NCBI GenBank assembly: GCA_021734725.1
Contig: JAIPIM010000302.1
Location: 1-5,007 of the forward strand
Length of the DNA stretch: 5,007 bases
DNA from: Minisyncoccota bacterium
GTDB lineage: Bacteria; Verrucomicrobiota; Lentisphaeria; Oligosphaerales; MVZH01
Direction: 5' to 3'
Positions 1 through 5,007 of this stretch are shown one piece after another; within the stretch, counting starts at the first letter, position 1, and every line of letters begins with the position of its first letter. A program made the position numbers and the translations under genes. The notes under the pieces were generated by a model. That model saw nothing but the letters and a program-made list of their open reading frames with translations, was not told where the DNA came from and did no database searches.

Positions 1-44
1 GTGGGTGAAGGTGAATAATGAAGGCTAGAGGCGGAGAGCCTTGA

Positions 45-374
45 ATGTTCCTTGATACAAGGAATTCTGGACCCTATGTGGTTACGGATAACTGCGAGTT
101 CATTCGACGTAGTCTGGACGTATTTCGTGACCATGGTGTACGGCGGGTTGGCTTGATCAGCAGCCACGTCCCATTACCCGATGAGCACACGATAGGACTT
201 GGGAATCAAAATTATTGCCCGGTGGCGGCTACGTTTGTCGAAATAAGTGTTCATCGTCTTGCCTTGGCCTTGGTTGATTTATTGGACCGTCAGTTCCGCG
301 GCGAAAAAGTGCAGAGCGTGACGGTGCCGTTTACCGTGAACCACGCGGCTGAGTGCGGCGGTTTGCCACGATGA
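45..374 (+). pseudogene. Remnant of a LacI/GntR-type sugar-responsive transcriptional regulator (ligand-binding domain fragment)
   Basis: The 109-residue reading frame resembles two separate pieces of the periplasmic-binding-protein-like sensor domain of LacI-family regulators. Residues 1-40 match the segment around 'MFLDTR...VVTDN' and the following helix and strand 'HGVRRVGLIS', normally written as (P)VVFID...DN...GHRRIAFI. Residues 42-105 match the C-terminal end: 'VPLPDEHTIGLGN', then a helix 'HRLALALVDLLDRQFRGE' and the last strand 'QSVTVPFTV'. Roughly 110-130 residues that normally lie between these pieces are absent, and so is the N-terminal helix-turn-helix. Upstream, the same frame has stops at 6-8, 12-14 and 42-44. 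The codons just before the last stop read G-E-P, so homology (P-x-M-F-L-D) may cross the stop. A GGAGAG sequence at 33-38 could still allow translation. Frame 2 has an unrelated stop at 26-28 that may end an upstream gene. It probably once regulated the adjacent glycosidase gene. A functional small protein is possible but less likely. Confidence 0.7.
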
Positions 375-393
375 TCGGTCGTTTGTAGCGGAG

Positions 394-399
394 TATAAT
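394..399 (+). promoter_or_regulatory. Candidate -10 box (TATAAT) for the GH123-like gene
   Basis: A perfect TATAAT lies in the 51-base gap before the glycosidase gene, 26 bases upstream of its ATG. Initiation about 7 bases downstream would give a leader of about 20 bases, just long enough for the ribosome binding site. No recognisable TTGACA-like -35 box lies at 16-18 bases spacing, and there is no TGn extension. Expression may therefore need an activator, or the match may be chance. Confidence 0.4.
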
Positions 400-425
400 C
401 GACTTAATCCGTCAAGGAGTGTGAC

Positions 426-3400
426 ATGAAGAAGCATCCATTTATTGCAGCCAGTATGACGTTGCTGGTTGGGATGGCCCTATCCGCCGCAGAGGAGGGA
501 ATCCCTTATGACCGGCATATCAACATATACTGGACTGATGCAGCGCCGGAGCTGGACGGTAAAATGGACGAGGCCTGCTGGCGCGAGGCCGAAGTCGCTG
601 GCGGTTTTCGGCGGTTCTCCAATAAGACTGAGATGGCCCATCCTCAGACGGACGTACGGGTCTGCTATGATGCCGACTACCTCTACTTTTTTTATCTTTG
701 TCATGACCAAAACATTGACGAACTCCGTGTTGGGGCACCCGACGATACGCGGGACGTAATCGACGTCCAGAAGGACGTGGTCGAGCTCTTCCTGGATCCA
801 GGGCGCACCGGTGTCGCGTACTATCAATTCTGTATAACTCCGCTCGGCGCTCGGTTTGACATGCGAGTCACGCCTGGCAAAAAGCGTCAGGTGGGGCTGT
901 ACACGCCGGAGTGGAACGTTGCCCCGCATATTGGCGGGAAACAGTGGGCCGTGGAGTTTCGGATTCCGTTTTCCGAACTCGCGTTTGATGGTGGCTTCAT
1001 CGGTACGCCCCAGGCTGGCGACGAGTGGGGGATTAATTTTTGCCGTGATCAGGGCTACCGCAAGGAATGGTCCTACTGGTCACCGACGCGTGACCACAGT
1101 TTTCATCGGCCGGGCCAGATTGGGGTGGCAGTTTTTAAGGGTCGCAGGAAGGGGGAGCCGCTGCCCGGGATCAAGTGGGCCAAGGACACAACGTTGGACT
1201 TCGGGTCTAATGAACTCACGCTTCAAACGGATGCCAAGAATCTCGAAGCCGACTGGAGAATTCGGCATGACAGGCAACCGGCACCGGTGCCTGACGTAAA
1301 GACGGCCGGCGGAGACGATCTGACTTTCACGGTCCGTATCACCGACGGGGGAGAATGGGATGTGCGCGTAACTGTCGAGCAAAGACGCCGTCGTGTGTTC
1401 TCCGGGCGCGTTCTGGCGACACTGCCTCATGTGAAAAAGTTCCTCACAACGATTCACGATCGAGTACAGATGGGGTTAAAGAAAATAGAAGATGCCGCCG
1501 GTACCGGGTCCTTTACGAAGCTGCGTGAAAAAGCCCGCGAATTGTGGGTGGTCGTTGATCCGCTGGTGAAGCAACTCAAAAACCCGGACCGATTGACCCG
1601 CGCGCAATGGGCGGCGTTAGCAGAAGAATTGCCTCAGATAGAGTCACGTTGGAAGCCGTTGCGTTACGACTTGGAGATGTTGCGGTTTTATCCAGTGGAT
1701 GCAACAACCGTGCCCCGGTTTGCTGTTGGCGCGGTCGGGCCGGCTGAGCGGATTTTTCAAGACACAACTGTTACGCCGGTCGATGGGCCCATTGAGATCC
1801 GGGGTGCCGGTAACGAGCGCGAGTCGTTCCAGCTGGTGCTGATGCCCTTCTGGCAGGACGTCGACCAGGTTACGGTCAGCTTTTCTCCGTTGACTGGCGA
1901 GGCGGGCACGATCCCCGGCTCGAGCTTCGAACTGAACGTTGTCGGATTTGTCAAACTACACAAATCCTGGGGTGGCTATTGGACGCCGGACGTGCTGTAT
2001 CCGGATCGAACTGTGAGCTTGCGCAAGAACCACACACAGCCACTCTGGATCAATGTGTTTATTCCACCGGGCACTGAAGCGGGCAATTATCGCGGGCAGG
2101 TCCTGCTGACATCCGGCACCCAGGAGGTGAAGGTGCCGATCATCCTCCGCGCGTACGGGTTTGATATTCCGGAGAAGCGTTCGATCAGCATCGATCCCTG
2201 GTACTGGCTTGATGACGGCAGAGCCTGGCGCAAGTACTATGACGTTGACGATGTTCCCTTCACCCCCGAGCTATACGAGAAGCACCTCAAGACCCTGTCA
2301 AAGTATCGCTATGGCTGTTACCCGCTCGCCACGACCACGATGTGGTTAAAGCTGAAGATGTATCGCGAAGACGACGGCAGTCTGACATTCGACTTCAGCG
2401 GATGGGATTGGATTTGGAAGCTTGGACGCAAGTACGGCGCGGACAATTTGGGGGCATCGTTTGGCTGCAACTTCAATGCCCTGCGGCCGTGTTTTTCCGG
2501 ACGTTTGCCAATCTATGATCGTAATACGGGCGAAGAGGTTGCCACGCCTGGCAGCTATAACCGGGACATTGCCAACTGGGAGTACACATATCGCGTGACC
2601 GGCAAGACCGACTTTATTGCGAACCCGCTTTACCGCAAGTATCTCGCGCAACTTGTTGAGTATCTACGCGAGAACGATCTGCTCGACAATGCGCACTATG
2701 AGATTTACGACGAGCCCAAGACCGGGAACGAATGGCAGGACGTTCTGGAGATGCACGGGTGGCTGAAACAATACGTTCCCGATCTGAAGCTCAAGAGTTA
2801 CGGTGTTGGTCCCTGGAGGTATGAGGATCGGCCGGAGTGGAGTCCCGTTGGATTCTATGATGCATGGGCACCGGGGCTGGGTTCGCTGACCCCAGAGCGC
2901 GTGGCGCAGCTTCATGAGCGACAGGCCGCGGGAGAAGACTTTTGGTTCTATACCTGCAGTGCGCGCTACCGTGACGTTGATCGCACCTCTGCACCGCATA
3001 TCTGCCTTTACCAGAACCCATTGGCCCCACGCATGCACGGATGGGCCGCGTGGAAACTGAAAGCGGATGGATTCTTGATTTTCGCCTTGATGTGTGGACA
3101 CCCGGAAAACGTCCAGGAGAATCCTGAGAAGTATTATTCCGAGCCCGTTTGGGAAAGCGGACGGACCGCCGCCCAGGGCTACCTGGTCTATCCGGGAGAC
3201 AAGCAGCAGTTATGGCCCAGTATCCGTCTCTCCAGCGTTCGAGACGGATTGGAAGATTACGAATATTTCGCAGTCCTGGACGAGTGCCGGAAGAAGCTTG
3301 ACCCCGAGAAGGACGCGGTACTGCTTCGCGAGATCAAGTCGGAATTGACGGTTTCGGAGGACATCCTTCCCTGGGATTGGCATGAGTGGACGCGGGATAT

Positions 3401-3485
3401 CGGGAACCTTGAAAGCAAACGCCAACGGCTCGCCGCCCTGATACTGCGGGCGGAGGAAGCAGTAAGCTCACAGGAACCACAGTGA
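426..3485 (+). CDS. Exported GH123-like (DUF4091) glycoside hydrolase with N-terminal CBM9-like module
   Basis: Predicted extracytoplasmic glycan-degrading protein of 1019 residues. The ATG is preceded by AAGGAG at 414-419 with 6-base spacing. Residues 1-21 form a signal peptide (KK, hydrophobic core, cleavage near ALSA-AEEG), with no lipobox. Residues about 31-238 resemble a family 9 carbohydrate-binding module: 'LDGKMDEACW' at 43-52, 'VRVCYDADYLYF' at 77-88, 'VVELFLDP' at 118-125, and 'WAVEFRIPFSEL' at 174-185. Residues 250-330 are beta-rich and 333-420 largely helical, and I cannot assign either. Residues about 430-580 look like the GH123 N-terminal beta-sandwich ('NERESFQLVL', 'QPLWINVFIPPGTEAGNYRG'). 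Residues about 585-955 look like the GH123/DUF4091 catalytic barrel. 'YEIYDEP' at 758-764 gives adjacent Asp762-Glu763, the arrangement used by GH123 beta-N-acetylgalactosaminidases. 'GYLVYPG' and 'PSIRLSSVRDGLEDYEY' at 918-947 are the C-terminal hallmark. Substrate is not determined: GalNAc glycans are the family precedent, but DUF4091 proteins are diverse. It is probably co-transcribed with the pseudopilin gene 36 bases downstream. Confidence 0.85.
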   Translation: MKKHPFIAASMTLLVGMALSAAEEGIPYDRHINIYWTDAAPELDGKMDEACWREAEVAGGFRRFSNKTEMAHPQTDVRVCYDADYLYFFYLCHDQNIDELRVGAPDDTRDVIDVQKDVVELFLDPGRTGVAYYQFCITPLGARFDMRVTPGKKRQVGLYTPEWNVAPHIGGKQWAVEFRIPFSELAFDGGFIGTPQAGDEWGINFCRDQGYRKEWSYWSPTRDHSFHRPGQIGVAVFKGRRKGEPLPGIKWAKDTTLDFGSNELTLQTDAKNLEADWRIRHDRQPAPVPDVKTAGGDDLTFTVRITDGGEWDVRVTVEQRRRRVFSGRVLATLPHVKKFLTTIHDRVQMGLKKIEDAAGTGSFTKLREKARELWVVVDPLVKQLKNPDRLTRAQWAALAEELPQIESRWKPLRYDLEMLRFYPVDATTVPRFAVGAVGPAERIFQDTTVTPVDGPIEIRGAGNERESFQLVLMPFWQDVDQVTVSFSPLTGEAGTIPGSSFELNVVGFVKLHKSWGGYWTPDVLYPDRTVSLRKNHTQPLWINVFIPPGTEAGNYRGQVLLTSGTQEVKVPIILRAYGFDIPEKRSISIDPWYWLDDGRAWRKYYDVDDVPFTPELYEKHLKTLSKYRYGCYPLATTTMWLKLKMYREDDGSLTFDFSGWDWIWKLGRKYGADNLGASFGCNFNALRPCFSGRLPIYDRNTGEEVATPGSYNRDIANWEYTYRVTGKTDFIANPLYRKYLAQLVEYLRENDLLDNAHYEIYDEPKTGNEWQDVLEMHGWLKQYVPDLKLKSYGVGPWRYEDRPEWSPVGFYDAWAPGLGSLTPERVAQLHERQAAGEDFWFYTCSARYRDVDRTSAPHICLYQNPLAPRMHGWAAWKLKADGFLIFALMCGHPENVQENPEKYYSEPVWESGRTAAQGYLVYPGDKQQLWPSIRLSSVRDGLEDYEYFAVLDECRKKLDPEKDAVLLREIKSELTVSEDILPWDWHEWTRDIGNLESKRQRLAALILRAEEAVSSQEPQ

Positions 3486-3509
3486 TTTGCAAAGAGGCGA
3501 GATAGTTGC

Positions 3510-3516
3510 AAGGAGG
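3510..3516 (+). promoter_or_regulatory. Ribosome binding site fixing the GTG start of the pseudopilin gene
   Basis: AAGGAGG is a full Shine-Dalgarno match 5 bases before GTG at 3522. The nearby ATG at 3538 is in another frame, and the first in-frame ATG is codon 48, beyond the pilin-like helix. The GTG is therefore the only start that keeps the prepilin N-terminus. Confidence 0.75.
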
Positions 3517-3521
3517 CTCAG

Positions 3522-4277
3522 GTGGAGAGACGCCATAATGATTCGTTCACCCTCATCGAGCTGCTTGTGGTGATTGCCATCATTGCCGTTTTGGCCAGTC
3601 TGTTGCTGCCGGCACTGAACAAAGCACGGGATGCAGCGAAAAGGACCCTTTGTTCCAGCCAGATGCGCCAAATCTACTGGGGGTTCCAGTTTTATCAGGA
3701 CGACTATGACGGGTTTTGCCCACCTTATCAGAAAGACTTGAACAGCAATCACAGCTGGCCTTGGCTTCTGAGCGATGACTTGGGGTATCTACCGTCTCTC
3801 CGGACGGAGGTCGGCGAACCCGCGTGGAACACTGTTTGGTGGTGTCCGGTAAGCGTCGCGAGTTCCAGGCAATACCGCTCGCTTACCACCAACAACAATT
3901 TATACAACTGGTTTATGAATTATGCCTACCCCTACGAGGAGAGTACATCTAAAATTCTGCGTGGACTGGGCGGTTCCGAAGACTGTCCGCCAGGCAACAT
4001 ATCGCAAATCATGTCACCTTCTATTACCATGGTGTTGGCGGAAGTGTGCTGGCAAATCACTGTGGGCGGACAGACGTTTCCAATGACGGCAAGCAAGCTC
4101 CATATCGGTACCAGTGATGTGACATTTGGCTGGCACGGGGGTCCCTATGCTGGCACCAATCTCCTGTCCCTGGACGGACATGTCGAATGTTTTAAAGATG
4201 GTGTCGCTCTTGGGCAGAAATTCATTGACCGAGCCTATTCTCAGCGGGAAGCGCCGTTCAACACGGATTGGAACTGA
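3522..4277 (+). CDS. Pseudopilin-like protein with type IV prepilin N-terminal cleavage/methylation domain and C-terminal H-x-DG-type motif
   Basis: Predicted inner-membrane or exported pilin-like protein of 251 residues, typical for this family. After a short basic leader (MERRHNDS) comes the prepilin signature 'FTLIELLVVIAIIAVLASLL' at 9-28. Phe9 would be the processed, methylated N-terminus and Glu13 the conserved Glu5 used in pilus or type II secretion assembly. The residue before the cleavage point is Ser8 rather than the usual Gly. 'LPALNKARDAAKRTLCSSQMRQI' at 29-51 (here the family pattern LPAL..AR..A....C..N..QI) and 'YQDDYDGF' at 58-65 match the PVC-type pseudopilin family related to DUF1559. 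'WWCP' lies at 106-109. Near the C-terminus 'HGGPYAGTNLLSLDGHVE' at 205-222 is a form of the H-X9-DG motif with 12 residues between His205 and Asp218. No pilus or secretion ATPase, prepilin peptidase or secretin gene lies nearby, so it would rely on machinery encoded elsewhere. The 36-base gap to the upstream glycosidase, with no terminator, suggests one operon. Its exact role is unknown; surface display or substrate binding are possibilities. Confidence 0.88.
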   Translation: MERRHNDSFTLIELLVVIAIIAVLASLLLPALNKARDAAKRTLCSSQMRQIYWGFQFYQDDYDGFCPPYQKDLNSNHSWPWLLSDDLGYLPSLRTEVGEPAWNTVWWCPVSVASSRQYRSLTTNNNLYNWFMNYAYPYEESTSKILRGLGGSEDCPPGNISQIMSPSITMVLAEVCWQITVGGQTFPMTASKLHIGTSDVTFGWHGGPYAGTNLLSLDGHVECFKDGVALGQKFIDRAYSQREAPFNTDWN

Positions 4278-4422
4278 TGGAGATCCGCAGAAGCTTGGGG
4301 GTACACATTAACAATTTGTGATCTACACACTAACGTTATTAATGGCAGCTGGTGTAATGAGATGACGAACGTCGTCGTGTGGTTTGTGGATAATATTCTT
4401 TTAACACAAAGGAGATGGAACC
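4278..4422 (+). other. Intergenic region upstream of the secreted-protein gene
   Basis: This 145-base, locally AT-richer stretch has no convincing gene and no intrinsic terminator (no GC-rich hairpin followed by a T-run). Weak promoter-like elements are TTGTGA at 4316-4321 with TATTAA at 4337-4342, whose 15-base spacing is short, and GATAAT at 4389-4394, which lacks a matching -35 box. An 8-base palindrome TAACGTTA with a central CG lies at 4331-4338, and GACGAACGTC at 4364-4373 is a short inverted repeat. Neither is long enough to call an operator. A promoter is expected here because a new gene follows, but I cannot place it. Confidence 0.4.
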
Positions 4423-4502
4423 ATGAGAGTACGAACAGCGAATGTTTTGGGCTGTAACCGCAACGGCAAAGACAAAGGAGGTGGCACGATGCAAGTAAAA
4501 AC
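4406..4502 (+). repeat. Tandemly duplicated translation-initiation segment (two copies, 66-base period)
   Basis: Copy one (4406-4436) and copy two (4472-4502) align without gaps with 24 of 31 identical bases. Each contains CAAAGGAG, a TGG, then ATG and an AGTA/AAC stretch. The encoded starts are MRVRT and MQVKT. The period is 66 bases, exactly 22 codons, so both ATGs share a frame with no stop between them. The match covers the Shine-Dalgarno sequence and first codons rather than the interior of the gene. A tandem duplication of the 5' end is the simplest explanation. Part of the similarity could come from shared ribosome-binding-site constraint, but the matches after the ATG and the identical spacing go beyond that. 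Confidence 0.6.
4474..4481 (+). promoter_or_regulatory. Ribosome binding site supporting the start at 4489
   Basis: AAAGGAGG is the strongest Shine-Dalgarno match in the window and lies 7 bases before ATG at 4489. The rival site AAAGGAG at 4408-4414 lies 8 bases before the in-frame ATG at 4423. The downstream site is the better match, and it places the hydrophobic segment at the normal distance from the N-terminus for a signal peptide, so 4489 is preferred. Confidence 0.6.
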
Positions 4503-5007
4503 GAGTTCGTCAGTAATCAGTGCGGTACTGTTGGTGGTCTTGGTGGCGGGGATTGGTTGGGCTGCTCCGATCACCTCCATCACCACCACCCCGGGGCTCG
4601 TGGATGAGGACACTCCGGTGAGTGTCGAGACCACAGTGACATCGATCAGTACGGCTGGCGCAACATACAGTTCGTTGTATGGTGCTTCTTCAGTCGAATG
4701 TGCATCCGGCGGTATCAGCTGGTGGCCGCTTGATCGCGATGACCTGTCCTCGGCCAGCTCCAAGAATCTGTTCCTGGAAGGGCTTTCGCTTACCACTGCG
4801 GTGGCAAACAAGCCGTTCAAGGCTTATTTCACGCACCCCGCCGTCACAGCGAGCAGCGTCTTTTTCCTTTTCGAAGTCGGTGGCAACGATTCGTTCACGC
4901 TTTACCCGATAGACGCCGCCGGGAGTACGCTTGGCACGTACGAGCTTGTGGTCGGCAGCAGTGATTTTGGCGTAAAGGTGATGACGACGGGGGGCCTGCG
5001 CGACAGC
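4489..5007 (+). CDS. Secreted protein of unknown function, 3' end beyond the window
   Basis: The frame is open from the start to the right edge, giving the first 173 residues of a longer protein. Residues 1-25 form a clear signal peptide: MQVKTSSS, a hydrophobic core 'AVLLVVLVAGIG', and a likely cleavage GWA-AP after Ala25. The mature part is rich in Ser, Thr, Gly and short beta-strand patterns: 'ITSITTTPG' at 28-36, 'SGGISWWPLDRDDLSS' at 73-88, 'SSVFFLFEVGGNDSFTLYPI' at 122-141, then 'DAAGSTLGTYELVVGSSDFG' at 142-161. This looks like an extracellular beta-sandwich domain. The 'FE.GGND.F.L..ID..G..LG' style recalls exosortase/PEP-CTERM-type surface proteins of PVC bacteria, but the C-terminal anchor that would prove this lies outside the window. 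An in-frame ATG at 4423 with its own ribosome binding site would add 22 residues (MRVRTANV...) and give an unusually long, basic n-region. I do not recognise a specific family. It is separated from the pseudopilin by 211 bases, so it may be a separate transcription unit. Confidence 0.75.
   Translation, partial: MQVKTSSSVISAVLLVVLVAGIGWAAPITSITTTPGLVDEDTPVSVETTVTSISTAGATYSSLYGASSVECASGGISWWPLDRDDLSSASSKNLFLEGLSLTTAVANKPFKAYFTHPAVTASSVFFLFEVGGNDSFTLYPIDAAGSTLGTYELVVGSSDFGVKVMTTGGLRDS

Noticed and set aside
42..44. TGA between 'GEP' and 'MFLD' as a recoded sense codon (for example Trp) extending the regulator upstream
   Set aside because: The two intact genes in the window end with TGA, and the same frame has further TGA codons at 6-8 and 12-14. 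Gene decay is simpler than recoding.
480..929. A 149-residue open frame on the minus strand inside the glycosidase gene
   Set aside because: It lies wholly opposite the well-supported CBM9-like coding region, has no recognisable motif, and is what GC-rich coding DNA yields by chance. The other antisense frames, including 4401-4820, were rejected for the same reasons.
4331..4338. TAACGTTA palindrome with a central CG, as a LacI-type operator
   Set aside because: An 8-base palindrome is expected about once per 256 bases, the symmetry does not extend cleanly outward, and no second copy lies upstream of the glycosidase gene.
4364..4373. GACGAACGTC as a terminator or hairpin
   Set aside because: The stem is only 4 base pairs with a 2-base loop and no T-run follows, so it is not a credible terminator.
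4442..4498. Short out-of-frame open frame (18 residues, MFWAVTAT...) overlapping the second start of the last gene, as a coupled leader peptide
   Set aside because: It has no ribosome binding site of its own and no regulatory-type codon run. It is more simply a shadow of the in-frame coding stretch between the two starts.

Overview
The window looks like a bacterial chromosome segment from the PVC superphylum, most probably the Lentisphaerota (Victivallis/Lentisphaera-like). The main clue is the pseudopilin N-terminus FTLIELLVVIAIIAVLASLL followed by LPALNKAR, which is characteristic of the very large pseudopilin families in that phylum. A GH123/DUF4091 glycosidase with a CBM9-like module next to LacI-type regulator sequence fits the same group. 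This placement is inferred from protein style, not from a marker gene.

Layout, all on the + strand: (1) 45-374 holds a remnant of a LacI/GntR-type sugar-sensing regulator. It has lost its DNA-binding domain and the middle of its ligand-binding domain, and in-frame stops close it upstream. (2) A 51-base gap carries a perfect TATAAT and a good ribosome binding site. (3) 426-3485 encodes a 1019-residue exported protein: signal peptide, CBM9-like module, an unassigned beta/helical middle, a GH123-type N-terminal beta-sandwich and a GH123-type (DUF4091) catalytic domain with an Asp-Glu pair at 762-763. (4) Only 36 bases later, 3522-4277 encodes an orphan pseudopilin-like protein with a GTG start. 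(5) A 145-base intergenic stretch follows. (6) A secreted protein of unknown function starts at 4489 (or 4423) and runs off the right edge.

The likely theme is polysaccharide or glycan degradation at the cell surface. The GH123-like enzyme would bind and cleave a glycan, the co-transcribed pseudopilin may help export or display it, and the last gene encodes another envelope or extracellular protein. The regulator remnant suggests the locus once had its own sugar-responsive repressor.

The most distinctive sequence observation is at 4406-4502. The ribosome binding site, start codon and first codons of the last gene occur twice, 66 bases apart and in the same frame. No complete novel defence, mobile or RNA system is visible. 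No tRNA, rRNA, CRISPR array, insertion sequence or clear intrinsic terminator was found.
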